Part shown: positions 34,560 through 46,002 of the stretch, piece by piece
How positions within the stretch are numbered: the stretch's first letter is position 1
Layout of the letters: every line of letters begins with the position of its first letter
DNA from: Ichthyophis bannanicus
Lineage: Eukaryota; Chordata; Amphibia; Gymnophiona; Ichthyophiidae
Length of the DNA stretch: 64,000 nt
NCBI GenBank assembly: GCA_033557465.1
Contig: CM066034.1
Span: forward strand, 984,599,637 to 984,663,636
Direction: 5' to 3'
Notes under the pieces: generated by a model
The model's input: only the letters and a program-made list of their open reading frames with translations
The model's database searches: none
What the model was told of the DNA's origin: nothing
Position numbers and translations under genes: made by a program

Positions 34560-35957
34560 GTCCCTCTTGGTTGGTGGTTAGGGTGTCAGTCTGCCGTTTT
34601 CACTGGCAGTATCTGCACTAAATTTGTCCTAACCTACCTAGATATCTCTTCATGAGACATCTTTTTTCTAAGAGTCTTATGATGATCATGCCCATACTTA
34701 TCAGTTTCCTCTTCCTCTTGAAGGAAAGAGAGGTAACAACTATCAATGGACAGTTGTTTCCCTGTACTGGCATGTATCACCTCACCTGTCAGAGACTTCC
34801 TCCATAGTCGGTCTCTTGCAACTCTGTCTTACCTCCCTCTTTCTACAACATTGGCTTGTAAGAGTGGTTCTTTTACACCGGTAAGCTCCTATAGTCCTAT
34901 ACCTGTTCTACTGGGGGATTCTCCCTTCTGGAGTTCTTTTCCCCTTGTTACATTAGGGCAGCTCATCAAACAATAGGAAGTCCTATCAGGACTGTTTCTT
35001 TTTCCCATTCTAAAGAAGGGAAAAGGGAAAAGAACATTTTCTATGCTGCCCGGGTAATTGCTGTAGATACAGCAATTCCTAGTGGTTAGGCCACTGGTTG
35101 TGTTCTCTATGCAACCAGGGCTTCTCCTCCACTAGCAATCCTCCTAGCCTCAGTGCTAAGTCCCAAACAGGTTATTCACCTTCTTTGGGAAACCCTATTG
35201 TCACAGTCTGGTTGGTTAACTTCTATTCTTTGCCTTGGCAGAATAGCTGGTCACCTGCTGGCTTTCCACTGCCAGTTTTTTTTCTTCTACCAACCTGCAG
35301 CATGCTCTCTGCATTTCTACAGAGTAGCTTTGCACTATGGGCCCTTGCTAGAGAGCATCAGTATCTTGCCTAGCAGATAACCCCAGATAGTTAGTGGGAG
35401 GGGGTTCCCCCAGTCATATCTGGCGGGTATTCCCTGCCTTTTACATCTCTTTTGAGGCATAAGACTCAGGCCTTTCATTACGTGAAAGCCTAAAGGAGGG
35501 CCAATTCCCTGGCTTGGCCCATATCTCCTTGAGTCTTTTCGTCAGAGATACCTTTCTCCAATGGCAGCTAGAGGATGCCTAATACCCATCTTGCCCTCAT
35601 GGGCGGATCACTAGGGTATCTTCCTCCAGAGGCCTCCTCTATTCAATCTCCATACTGCAATTCTGGATATATTTGGACCTCCTGTCTACAGACTGATGTT
35701 ATCCTCTGCCATTTTCACGTAGGCTATCCTGGTTATTTAAGAGCTCAAATTCTGCAAAGAATTCAGCCTTCTACTTTTCAGGGAGACTTTCCCTCTGACT
35801 CTGCCAGTCATAACCAGGAAAAGAGGATTCTCTATTTACCTATTCAAGCAGGTATCCACCTTCTTGCTGTCAGATGAATCTTCCTCTCTCCCTCTATACC
35901 TAGAGGGGATGGGGTTCTCTGAACATCTCTCCATCCATATGCTTGGAGACATGTGTC

Positions 35958-35989
<32 letters not shown>

Positions 35990-36990
35990 CACTTATCTAT
36001 ATCTATCTGAGTGTCTTCTGCCCATACATATCTCTTTCTAGATGTATGCATATACTGTATACCCTATATGTGTATATATTTCTATATATATATATACATA
36101 TATATTTATAGATAGATCTGTATCCATCTACTTATCTCTCTGTCTGTTACGTTCAGATATCCTTACATTCCTATCTGATCCTGACAGATGGGCACTACCC
36201 CCATGAATGCTGTGCCAGCATACTTAGGGGGCTACACCTATAACCACTCCCTGTGGTAATTAACACATTTTTCCTTACCATAACCTTTTCAGGTTAGGTA
36301 CTCCTGAAGCTCTCAATGTACCCTTTTTCTTTCCTAATTGACCCCATTTAGGAAAGACATTGTGGAGCTTCAGTTACTATAAAGCTTAGCGCTCCTGAGT
36401 CTGTCCTTACTTTCTTATCAGATGCAAGGGTCTCCATACCCTTTCTCCCCTATATGGACTGATTCCAACCCCAGTCCAGTTGGGTCAGACTCATTTTTTC
36501 TCTTAGTCCTACATTTGTACTATTTTTGGACCACAACAGCTTAAGCTTTCTTTAATAGTACCTTCTGCGTCTCCGCTGAAGCTCTACCTCTCATACTACC
36601 CCAGTTTTTTCCCCTGGGGCTATTTCTCACCCTGAAGGGTTTTGACCTCCACTTGTTTTTATTCTACTTTATTACCTCTACTTCTCAGTGAGGTACCCCT
36701 TGAGCACATTCACTGGCTCTTCCATCAGATCCATATGTAGCTCAGTGCACTTGTGCAATGCCAACAAGGGAGGCCCAGATTATAATATTTCACTACTAAA
36801 TGCCCTTGATACAGGGTCTTCCCCTTTTGAAGCCCTGTTCTAGACAGCTGTTCCACAGCTCCTTTTCTGTATTCAACTCCTACACTCCATCCCCAGGATG
36901 CCTGTGGTTTTAAGGAGTAGCATGGCTCTTTCTAGATTCGCAACATGCTAGGACTCCCTCTGGGCATCTGAGCTTGGGAGTCCCCGTATG
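34560..36990 (+). other. ORF2-derived, hairpin-rich non-coding region of DIRS-A copy 4
   Basis: The same position and length as in copy 1, with local similarity such as 'tgaaagcctaaaggag...ccaattccctgg' against 'tgaaagtgtag...acaattccctgg'. Perfect hairpins include 34979-34993 (6-bp stem, 3-base loop), 35056-35077 (10-bp stem), 35498-35520 (7-bp stem) and 36329-36356 (9-bp stem). No reverse transcriptase, RNase H or recombinase frame can be read. An AT microsatellite (35957-36125) sits inside. Confidence 0.65.
35957..36125. repeat. AT-rich microsatellite tracts
   Basis: Two runs of (AT)n (about 35964-35990 and 36076-36110) with interspersed 'tctatctatc'-like units, inside DIRS-A copy 4. Confidence 0.8.
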
Positions 36991-37356
36991 TGAAGACTCA
37001 CTCCTGCTTGTTCCTGGAGATAGCACAGTTACTTACCTGTAACAGGTGATCTCTGGGAACAGCAGGAATAAGTCTTCACAACCCACCCACCTCCCCTAGG
37101 AGTTGCATTTTCTCTATCTCTATCTTTCCCTTCCTTGCTCTCTCTCTCTCTTTGTCTCAGCTTTCAAACTTAACTGAGGAGAGGCAGTTGGGAAGGCGGG
37201 AAGGCAGCACGCAGGCGTGTTGGGATGCTCCAAAGGCTTTCTGATTGGACGCTGGGAAGTGTTCCCGCCGGACTCCGTCGGTACTGACGTACCCATATGA
37301 GAAGACTTATTCCTGCTGTTCCCAGAGATCACCTGTTACAGGTAAGTAACTGTGCT

Positions 37357-37713
37357 TTCCTGCTTGTTCCTGGAGATAGCATAGTTACTCACCTGTAACA
37401 GGTGATCTCCGGGAACAGCAGCAATTTAGTCTTCACAACCCACCCACCTCCCCTAGGAGTTGTATCTCTCTATCTATCTCTTTCTCTTTCCCGCTCTCTC
37501 TCTTTGTCTCAGCTTTAAACTCAACTGGAGAGAGGCAGTTGGGAAAGGTGGGAAGGCAGCACGCAGGCGCTGTGGGATGCTCCCAAAGGCTTTCCAATTG
37601 GACGCTGGGGAGCGTTCCCGCGCAGGCTCCGTCGGTACTGACGATACCCATATGTGAAGACTAAATTCCTGCTGTTCCCGGAGATCACCTGTTACAGGTG
37701 AGTAACTATGCTT
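37357..37713 (+). mobile_element. DIRS-A copy 3: right terminal part, displaced by copy 4
   Basis: It starts 'tcctgcttgttcctggag', the missing continuation after 32115. It goes through the internal complementary region and the right inverted terminal repeat, and ends 'acaggtgagtaactatgct'. Its 'gctgtgggatgctcccaaag', 'ccaattggacgctgg' and 'gaagactaaatt' variants match the left end of copy 3 (26829-26960) rather than copy 4. That identifies it as copy 3's own end rather than a tandem duplicate of copy 4's end. Confidence 0.75.
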
Positions 37714-38032
37714 TTTAGATCTTTATGCATTGGAGCTCAATATTAAGAAGCCTGAATTTGATTCTTTCTCATGTTCCTTTGGTATCCTTTTCTTTCAAGA
37801 TGATTATTGATAATTTTCTAAACCCAGTTGTCTCTGAGGTGTGCTACTTGAGTGTTTTGATTGATTCTGCATTGTCATTTCAGACATATCTTCAAAATGT
37901 ATCAAGGAGGGCCCTTTTTGACTCCATTTGTTGTAGAGATTGAAGCCTTTTTTGGATCCAAGTGATTTTAGGATGGTCATGCAGAGTTTGTGTTAAGTCC
38001 TTTGAATTATGGTAATTCTGTTTTATGGATTG
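37714..38032 (+). mobile_element. L2-like LINE fragment, + strand
   Basis: Shifted frames read 'EVCYLSVLIDSALSFQ' and 'FLDPSDFRMVMQSL', the segment just C-terminal to the YADD box in L2-type reverse transcriptases. Truncated both sides. The sequence passes into DIRS-B copy 5 at about 38033. Confidence 0.55.
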
Positions 38033-38199
38033 CCTGTCTACCCCAAGGAGATCAGCAACCCACATGGGGACGTCTGGTCCTCTATGCCCAGAGATGGATG
38101 ACATCACCACCAATTCCTGGGCACTAAGCGTAGTCAAGGAGGGTTACCTCCTCTACCTGACTCAGACACCTTCCCCTTATTTCCCAGGAGAGCCTCTCG

Positions 38200-40150
38200 G
38201 GTCTCCCCTCCATGGGACCACCTTCTGAAGGAGTTGGCAGGTCTTCTCAAGGACAAAGCAGTGGAGCTGGTGCCCTCCACTTCAAGGCCAAAGGAGTTCT
38301 ACTCCAGGTATTTCCTTGTGCCAAAAAGTACAGGGGCCTAAGGCCCATCCTCGACCTGCGCAACCTCAACAAATTCCTGGTGAGGGAGACGTTCAAGATG
38401 CTCTCCCTTGGAACATTCCTGCCATACCTCCAGCAGGGAGACTGGCAATGCTCCTTAGACCTCAAGGATGCTTATAGCCACATCCTCATCTACCTCAACC
38501 ACAGGCAGTACCTGTGGTTCATAGTTGGGGGGCAGGCACTTTCAATACAGGGTGTTTCCCTTTGGCCTAGCCTCCACCCCAAGAGTCTTCACAAAATGCC
38601 TGGCAGTTGTGGCCGCCTTCCTCCGGCTCCAGGGGGTCTTCGTCTTTTTCTACCTGGATGACTGGCTCATAAAGGGAGGCACTGCCTCAGAGGTGCAGCA
38701 GGCCACCACACGCACCATCCAGGTTCTGCAACACTCGGGCTTTGTCATAAACTACCCCAAGTCTCACCTTCTCCCGACAGTGTCTGGAGTTCATTGGGAC
38801 AAAGATCGACATTCTTCAGTCGAAGGCTTTCTTGCCCAGGGACCAAGCCGATTGTCTCAGGTCTTTAGCTCGGGACATACAGTACTGTCCCTCGGTGCCA
38901 GCCCGGCTTCTCCTGTGCCTCCTTAGGCACATGGCCTCCACTGTCCATGACGCACTAGATGCTCGCCTCCACATGAGGACGGCACAGTGGTGTCTCCGGG
39001 ACCAGTGGTCCCAGGCCACAGGCAGACTCCGAGAGAGATTTTCTGTTGGCAGACTCCCTAGTCCGGTGGTAGTCGCCCCAGCCTCTCGAGGCGGGCATGC
39101 CTTTTCAGACCCCAAGCCCCTCAAGGGTCCTCACCACAGACGCCTCCCTGCTCGGCTGGGGAGCCCACTGTGGAGGTCTATGCACCTAGGGCAACTGGTC
39201 ACCCAGCAGATGAACTCCTGGAACTCCGAGCAAGGGAGGAGTGGCCTAGTGGTTGGGGCAAGTTACCTCATGCCGGAAGGTCAGGGGTTCAAACCCCACT
39301 AGAGGACAGCAACCTTGGGCTGGAAGGACTCGGGTTTCTAGTCCCATAGGTGCTCCTTGTGGTCTTGGGCAAGCCACTTAACCCTCCATTGCCCATGTTC
39401 CGTGTAAAATAGTTATCTCCAAGTTATAATGCCCTGTTTAATGTAATTTCAGTTTGTTCAATGTAAACCAACTTGCTATCAGGAAAGGCGGTATATAAGA
39501 AATGTTAAATAAATAAATAAATATACCTAGACCTGAGGGTCTTCCGTCACCACTTGCGTCACCAGCCGGTTCTGGTCCAGACGGACAACCAGGTGGCGAT
39601 GTTCTACATGAACAAACAAGGAGCACGGAGTCTCAGACCCTTTGTCAGGAGGCTCTAGCCCTCTGCTCGTACGCAATCTGACAAGGGTATCCTCCTGCGG
39701 GCAGTGTACCTGCCAGGTCAGGACAACCTGCTGTCCGACAGACTCAACAGAGTTCTCCTGCTGCACGAATGGCAGCTGGACCCCAGGGTAGTCAGTTGGC
39801 TTTTCCGGCTCTGGGGGAGCCCTTGATGGACCTGTTCACCAATCTGGACAACTTTCAGTTGCCCCGCTTCTGCTCCCGGCAGGCCCACCCCTCCAGGGTG
39901 GCAGCAGACGCCATTCCTAGTCTCATGGTCAGAAGGCCTCATATACGCATTCCCTCCGACGCCGCTGATCACCAAGACCTTGTTCAGGACCCTCCATGAC
40001 AGGGCCTCGCTCATCCTGATAGCTCCTCCATGGCCCAGGCAACCTTGGTTCCCTCTGCTTCTACAGTTGATGGCGGAGGCCCCCATCCCCTTGGGGACTG
40101 CCCTGGGACTCCTATTTCAGGAGGGGGGCTCTCTCCTACATCCCATCCTG
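38200..40150 (+). pseudogene. DIRS-B copy 5 ORF2: reverse transcriptase, RNase H, methyltransferase-like region
   Basis: Reverse transcriptase: 'LRPILDLRNLNKFLV' (38338-38385), 'CSLDLKDAYSHILIY', 'FGLASTPRVFTKCLAV' and an intact catalytic box 'FYLDDWLIKGG' (about 38648-38680). This is the only one of the three readable DIRS RT copies here with both aspartates. RNase H starts near 39125 ('VLTTDASLLGWGAH'), is cut by the SINE at 39234-39520, and resumes with 'VQTDNQVAMFYMNKQG' (39570-39620). The next domain ('LMDLFTNLDNFQLPRFCSRQ') lies at 39825-39880. Several frameshifts separate the parts. Confidence 0.75.
39234..39520 (+). mobile_element. tRNA-derived SINE inserted in DIRS-B RNase H
   Basis: A box 'gtggcctagtgg' (39241-39252), B box 'ggttcaaaccc', the same body and tail as 25362-25652, and a terminal (AAAT)n. 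The RNase H reading 'LELRA' before and 'IYLDLRVF' after the SINE are continuous in other copies. No clear target duplication. Insertion postdates copy 5. Confidence 0.85.
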
Positions 40151-40169
40151 GGGTCCCTGTCGCTAAAGC

Positions 40170-41234
40170 GTGGCTGCTGAGAGGGTGACTTTGGACCTTT
40201 CCAATCTTCCAGTTGAGGTGGAGGAAATTTTGCTAGCCTCTCACAAGGTCTCTACTAGGAAGGCTTACGCCCTAAAATGGTGCAGGTTCTCTGCTTGGTG
40301 TGCCAAACACGGAGCTGATCCTTTCTCCTCCCCGGTGACTCTGGTGTTATAGTACCTTCTCCACCTCTCTCAGTCCGGTCTCAAGTCTAACTCCATCTGA
40401 GTGCACCTAAGTGCCCTGGTGGCACACCCCCATCCAGTAGATGGTAAGACCCTCTCAGTCCAGCCGTTGGTGACCCGTTTCCTTTGGGGGCTGCTCTTAT
40501 CAAGGTCCCATTCGGTTGCCCGGTTCGCCTACCGGCAACTGAATGGGTCCTCAATGTTGTGTTGGGGCAGCTCACTCGCCCACCCTTCGAGCTTCTGGCT
40601 ACCTGCCATCTTCGCTACCTCACTTGGAAGGTGGTTTTCCTGGTTTCGCTCACCTCCACTCACAGAGTTAGCGAGCTCCAGGCCCTTGTGGTGGAGGTGC
40701 CTTATACCAGGTTCTACAAGAACAGAGTGGTGCTTCGCATGCACCACAAATTCCTGCCAAAGGCAGTGTTCGCCCTTCTTTCTCAATCAGGGAGTGGTGC
40801 TTCCTACCTTCTTTCCAAGACCTCACTCCAGTCAGGCAGAGATGGCACTTCACACCTTGGACTGTAAGGAGGGCCTTGTCCTTCTATATCCAACGCACTC
40901 AGGGCCACCGCAAAGCTGCTCAGCTTGTCATCTCCTACAACCCCAGTAGGCTGGGGGAGGCAGTGACCAAGCATATGCTGTCCACATGGGTGGCGGACTG
41001 TATCGCCCTCGCCTATGAGCAGGCGAGGTTCCTGCTAGAAGGCCACATCACAGCGCACTGTGTCAGGGTCATGGCAGCCTCAGTGGCAAACTTGCATTCT
41101 GTCCCGATGGTGGACATCTGCCGGGCCGTCACCTGGTCTTCAGTCCATACCTTCGCAGCCCATTTCTGCCTATAAGAGAGTCCCGATGGGACAGTGCCAT
41201 CGGCCAGGCTGTGCTCCATAATGTTTTTGGGGTT
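40170..41234 (+). pseudogene. DIRS-B copy 5 tyrosine recombinase, frameshifted, nucleophile Tyr lost
   Basis: N-terminal part 'EILLASHKVSTRKAYALKW' (40220-40280). Box I 'STHRVSELQALVVEVPY' keeps its Arg (40650-40700). Box II 'HCVRVMAAS' keeps HxxR (41055-41085). The nucleophile position reads 'FAAHFCL', Phe in place of Tyr (about 41155-41172), directly followed by a TAA. At least two frameshifts (before 40484 and near 40870) and a TAG at about 40350. It could not form the covalent DNA-enzyme intermediate. Confidence 0.75.
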
Positions 41235-41376
41235 TAGGCAACTCCTACCCTCCGACCCTTCTGTATTCAGGCTACCGGAGTGCTGGATTCATCGGACACA
41301 GGGGTCCTACTGCTGCTTGAGGCTCCCTGTGAGGGAGCCCATATTTTTGCTATGGGCTTTAGGTAGCCTGCAACTG

Positions 41377-41735
41377 GGGAGTCCCATATGTGAGGACTGA
41401 CTTCCTGCTTGTTCCTGGACAAAGCAGAGTTACTCACCTGTAACAGGTGTTCTCCAGGGATAGCAGGAATCGGTCCTCATAGCCCTCCCTCTTCTCCTTG
41501 GAGTTGCTTCTTTACTATTTTTTATGTTTGCCATCTTTTAGCTATGTCATCTGATTGACACCCTTGGGCGGGAAGGGGACCATGCATGCATGGTGGCATC
41601 TCCCAAAGGCTTTCTTTGAAAGCTGGGGAGATGCTTCTGTGAGAGCTCCATTGGTGCCGACATCACCCATATGTGAGGACTGTTTCCTGCTGTCCCTGGA
41701 GAACACCTGTTACAGGTGAGTAACTATGCTTATTA
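41377..41735 (+). repeat. right terminal region of DIRS-B copy 5
   Basis: 'cccatatgtgaggactgact...cttgttcctgga' is followed by 'acctgtaacaggtgttctccaggga'. Then comes the inverted left end ('ctttctttgaaagctggggagatgc') to 'acaggtgagtaactatgct'. The same layout is seen in copies 2 and 7. Confidence 0.75.
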
Positions 41736-41824
41736 GGAAGAAACTAAAAGGGTGCTTTTTTAGTAAAGTTTATTCCTAATTGGGTTTTTTCTTGTTTTTG
41801 TTTTATCTATGTGAAGTGGTGTTT

Positions 41825-42460
41825 TCTACAGGAAAAAGCAGGAAGTCAGTCCTCACATATGGGTGACAGTGCCAATGGAGCCCCCGCAGAAACATTTCCC
41901 CAGCTTTCAAAGAAAACCTTTGGGAGATGCTACCATGCATGTATGGTCCCCTTCCCTCCTAAGCGTGCCATCTTATTCAGTCTCTCTTTTTCTGTGGAGC
42001 CCAACAGACGTCTTTCGTCTTTTCCCGGAAAAAAGTTGGTATTTTTGTGCATAAAACTGCCCTTCTTTCTCCAATTAGCATTGGTCCCTTTCCTGCCTCT
42101 GAGCCCTGTTGCCCCAGCATCGAGACTTTGAACCGTTTTTACTTTTTCTTCCAGTTCAGTCTCGCACTCTTTTCTAACAGCTGGCCGCATCAAGGGTCTT
42201 CGACCTCACAGGGGTCCTTTTAGCCCCAATGACCAGTGAGTTCAAAAAGTGTGATAAGTGCACAAAGAACATGTACCTAACCGATACACACAATTGCTGC
42301 CTCTAGTGACTTAAGTGCCGACGATGACTTAAGTGCAAAAAGATGTCCGCGAAGGCCATCCAAAGTCGTCGGCAGAAACAGGTCAGATTCTGCCCCCATA
42401 TCCCCGTTAGCCTCGTGCTCTAAGGCTCCGCATGGCATAGCCCCCCACCATCATCACTTG
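41825..42460 (+). mobile_element. DIRS-B copy 6: 5' end fragment
   Basis: The left terminal repeat 'aagcaggaagtcagtcctcacatatggg' lies less than 100 bp after copy 5's right end. ORF1 starts at about 42231 with 'KKCDKCTKNMYLTDTHNCC' and then a stop (TAG at about 42306). Similarity is lost by about 42460. Confidence 0.7.
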
Positions 42461-42760
42461 ATGTCTCTTTCTCTCTCTTTTAGCACCCTGCCGGCATTGT
42501 GGCTCAAGCTACATGTATAGAGCAGAGCAGATTGTGATGGAGGACCAAAACTCCTCTTAAAAATCAGTATGTGCATGGGCTTCAAAGCCCTATGCTGAAT
42601 TTTTTTTTTTTTTTTTTTTTTACTGTTTGTCTGCCACCATTTGCCTGCTTCACAACTGGGCCTGGTCGGTTCACTGTGCCGACCGTGCTGCCCCATGCTA
42701 GTGCAGGCTGGGTCATGCCAGCCGTGTTGGTGAAAAGTGATATAAAACATTGATGGATGA
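42461..42760. other. unassigned, with a poly-T run
   Basis: A 22-base T run at 42600-42621 could be the reverse complement of a poly-A tail, but no retrogene body is recognisable next to it. Confidence 0.35.
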
Positions 42761-43060
42761 AGTTATTTATTTATTTATTTAAATCGCTTATATACCGCGC
42801 TTTTCAACATCAGTGCGGTTTACAAAGAACATGAGGTATTTTACGGTGGGGGTTAACACCGTATTACATATAACAGGTAGCTCAACTTGGGTAATAGTAT
42901 TAACTATTTACATTTGTAATTACAATATTACTATTTACATTCGTAATAACAGAATGATATTCACACTTATATACAAATACGTGAGGAGGGGATGTGTGAG
43001 GTCGGGCTATGTTGTGCAGGCAGGAGGCAGTTCCTGCTCAAATACTAGGTTTGAAACATG
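42761..43060 (-). mobile_element. L2-like LINE 3' end
   Basis: The + strand reads 'tttatttatttatttaaatcgcttatataccgcgc' and then 'cagtgcggtttaca', the same tail as 11934-11995. The remainder is 3' untranslated sequence. Confidence 0.65.
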
Positions 43061-43760
43061 AAGCAAACCTTTCATGTTTAAAACATGGTGACTGCTGAGG
43101 AAGAGAAGCAACACTAGCAGGTAGGTGCTGGGACTGGGGATTAGGAGAAGGGGACTGGAGGCTGCTGGCTGATGTTAACGTTTGGGGGAAGACAGGCGGA
43201 GGCTGCTGACTGATGTTGGAGTTTGGGAGAAGAGGTCTGGAGGCTGGGACTGGAGGGGTTGGGACTGTGGGGTGGTGGCTGACTGGTTTGCTGGTACGGA
43301 GATAAGGACTGGGGGCCTGACTGACTTGCTGGGTGAGGGCTGACTGCCTTGTTGGGGTGGGAGGTTGGCAGACTGGCTTTCTGAGTGGTGAGAGCTAGCT
43401 GGGAGGGGTAGGCACTAGAGTGTGGCTGTCTTGCTGGGGCAGGGGTAAGGACTGGGAGATGAATGACTGGCTTTCTGGTAGTGAGGGCTAGCTATGGGGG
43501 ATGAGGGTTAGGATAAGCACTGGAGGATGGGCCTTGGGACCCTAACTGGCCAGCTTGTGGGTGGAGGCTAGGCGATGGCTGACTTGATTGGTGGGAGTGG
43601 GGAGGATAGGGCTAGGGGGCTGGCTGATTTTGCGGGAGGAGGGAGATGAAGGAATAGGGAATGGAGACTGGTAGGGGGGAACGGGATACAAGGAGGAGAC
43701 TGGATGGTGAGAGAGAGACTTTGTGAGGAGGGGGGCTTTTGGTTATGTATTTCTACCAGT
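43061..43760. repeat. G-rich imperfect minisatellite-like region
   Basis: Loose repeats of 'ggactgg', 'gctgactg' and 'gaggctgctggctg' with runs of three to six G. The composition is strikingly like the array inside the hAT element at 58404-59030, but no unit length is regular. Confidence 0.5.
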
Positions 43761-44419
43761 GGTCTGTTAGGGGTGCTTGATTTACTAAACTTTTGTTTCC
43801 TTTAGATCTGGAATGGGAACACAACCTCAATAAAACAAGACCTAAAAAGGGGGGAGGACGGAGGACGTGGGAAAGAAGGTCTCAGCCATTGGCTCCTAAA
43901 ATCACACAAAATTTGTTGAGGCCTGATTTAAATTCTCTATTGAGTCCCCAATTTTCTGAGGCAAACTCTCAAATCGTCCCAGGCAAACTATTTAGTAGTT
44001 TCAACCAATTGGAAAATTAAGATTAGAATCTTTTCTTTTCCACCTTCTAGAATCTGAGATTGTTAAAACAATCTTCCTGCTAAAACTCAAATTCCTTCCC
44101 TCCAGGATTGCTATTTGCACTTTTCCTGCTTTTATCCAACAAACCTTCCCGCCAAAATTCAAATTTCAAAACTCCTGCCTTTTTCTAACAAACTTTCCCT
44201 CCAAAATCAAATTCAAATTTCCTGCTTCAAACCCACCAATGCGGTTTGAGAACCACTGTATATAAGAACAAACATTCACTGCATAACCACTTCACCCTAA
44301 AGAAAGCCACAGAATGAGGGCTGAAATGTCGACTTCACTTATCAAGATGTGCATGACCTGAAAGACTGCAAGGCCTAAGAGAACAAAGATTTAGAATCCT
44401 CCTGTAGCCTTTAGCTGTA
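43761..44419. other. unassigned, with a possible hAT-type right end
   Basis: 'cggtttgagaaccactg' at about 44242-44258 resembles a hAT terminus (complement CAGTGGTTCTCAAACC). I found no matching left end, so the G-rich region to its left may or may not belong to the same element. Confidence 0.3.
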
Positions 44420-46002
44420 GTGCATTGCAAAAGTATTCATCCCCTCTGTGTTTGTCCTGTTTTGTCGCATTACAACCTAATTAAAATGGAGTTTTGGGGG
44501 TTAGCACCATGTTATATACGCAACATGCCTGTGACTTTGAAGGTGCAAAGTATCCTTTTGTGACACAAACAATAATTTAGACAAAAAAAATCAACTGAAA
44601 GCAGGAGTGTGCATATGTATTCACCCCCCAAAGTCAATACGTTGTAGAGTCACCTTTTGCTGCAATTACAGCTGCAAGTCTCTTGGGGTATGTCTCTATT
44701 AGCTTAGCACATCTAGCCACTGGGATTTTCATCCATTACTTAAGGCAAAACTGCTCCAACTCCTTCAAGTTAGATGGGTTGCGTTAGTGTACAGCAGTCT
44801 TCAAGTAATGCCACAGATTCTCAAATGGATTGAGGTCTGGGCTTTGACTAGGTCATTCAAAGACATTTAAATGTTTCCTTTAAAGTAGCCTTAGCAGTAT
44901 GTTTAGGGTCATTGTCCTGCTAGGAAGGTGAACCTTCGCCCCAGTCTCAAATCTCTGGCAGACTGAAACAGGTTTTCCTCAAGAATTGCCCTGTATTTAG
45001 TGCCATCCATTGTTCTTTCAGTCCTAACCAGTTTTCCTGTCCCTGCCAATGAAAAACATCCCCACAGCATGATGCTGCCACCACCATGTTTCACTGTGGG
45101 AATGATGTTCTCGGGGTGACGGGAAGTGTTGAGTTTGTGCCACACATGGTGTTTCCCATGATGGCCAAAAAGTTCAATTTTTGTTTCATCTGACCAGAGA
45201 ACTTTCTTCCATGTGATTGGGGGGTCCGCCACATTCTGTTGTGCAAACTCCAAACGTGTTTTCTTCTTTCTTTCTTTAAGCATGGCTTTTTTCTGGCCAC
45301 TCTTCCATAAAGCCCCACTCTGTGGAGTGTATGGCTTAAAGTGGTCCTATGGACAGATACTCCCATCTCCACTGTGGATCTTTGCAGCTCCTTCAGTGTT
45401 ATCCTTGGTGTCTTTGTGGCATCTCTTATTAATACCCTCCTTGCCCGGTCTTTGAATTTTGGTGGGCGGTCTTGTCAGGTTTGTAGTGGTGCCATATTCT
45501 TTCTGTTTTGTTATAATGAATTTAATGGTGCTCCGTGGGATATTCAGAATTTGGGATATTTTTTTTATAACGCAACCCTGATCTATACTTCTCCACAATT
45601 TTGTCTCTGACTGTTTGGGGTGCTCCTTGGTCTTCATGTTGCTTGCTTAGTGTTGTTGCAGAACAGGTGTATTTATACAGGCATCATGTGACACTGATTG
45701 CATAGAGGTGGACTCTAATCAACTAATTATGTGACTTCTGGGGTTAGTTGGTTAGACCAGATCTGATTTAGGGGTTTCATAGGAAAAGGGATGAATATAT
45801 ATGCACTCACAACTTTTCCGTTTTTACTTGTTTTTTTAATATATACAAAGTATTTTGTTGTCATTTCACGTCACCAATTTGGACTGTGGTGTTAGGCCCA
45901 TTACCTAACATCCAAATGAAACCTCCATTTTCATTCCACAGGTTGTACGTAATGTGACAAAACAGGACAGAAACTAAGGGGATGAATGCTTTCGCAAGGC
46001 AC
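44420..46002 (-). mobile_element. Tc1/mariner-superfamily transposon (Tc1 group), 1583 bp
   Basis: Terminal inverted repeats 'gtgc(a/c)ttgc(a/g)aaag' through 'cctgttttgtc(g/a)cattac' extend roughly 60-80 bp at both ends (44420-44500 and 45925-46002). TA dinucleotides flank them (44418-44419 and 46003-46004), the signature target duplication of this superfamily. A decayed transposase lies inside on the minus strand. Confidence 0.92.
44660..45637 (-). pseudogene. Tc1 transposase, frameshifted
   Basis: Start ATG at 45637. The helix-turn-helix DNA-binding N-terminus has 'ISQILNIPRSTIKFII' and a GRPR-like linker ('LTRPPTK'). The catalytic DDE domain has the first Asp in '[11 protein letters not shown]' (about 45165-45200), the second in '[11 protein letters not shown]' (about 44890-44925, different frame) and the third acid in 'LNPFENLWHYLK' (about 44800-44835). 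So all three acidic residues are still encoded, but frameshifts near 45375, 45090 and 44930 break the protein. A cut-and-paste enzyme by family; this copy is non-functional. Confidence 0.85.

Larger units (their letters stand above)
32116..37356 (+). mobile_element. DIRS-A copy 4: ORF2-less DIRS, nested in copy 3
   Basis: It begins 'tctccaggaacaagcagg' at 32116 and ends near 'acaggtaagtaactgtgctt' at 37356. On both sides lie the two halves of copy 3's right terminal repeat. Left and right inverted repeats (32116-32290 and about 37165-37330) share subtype features such as 'gcatcccaacacgcctgc' that differ from copy 3. It has the same architecture as copy 1: ORF1, then a 2.4 kb non-coding, hairpin-rich region, then the complementary right end. 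Confidence 0.85.
38033..41735 (+). mobile_element. DIRS-B copy 5, 5'-truncated
   Basis: It lacks the left terminal repeat and ORF1 and begins with sequence matching 54290-54330 of copy 7. It contains reverse transcriptase, RNase H (split by a SINE), the methyltransferase-like region and tyrosine recombinase. It ends with the DIRS-B complementary region and right terminal repeat (41377-41735, 'cccatatgtgaggactg' through 'acaggtgagtaactatgct'). Confidence 0.8.

Noticed and set aside
37003..37713. Tandem duplication of the right end of DIRS-A copy 4
   Set aside because: The second unit matches the left end of copy 3 in subtype positions, and copy 3 lacks its own right end at 32115, so nesting explains it better.
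44270..44350. Second hammerhead-like motif ('atgagggctgaaatgtcgac')
   Set aside because: Stem I and stem II pairing could not be formed, and there is no Penelope coding nearby.
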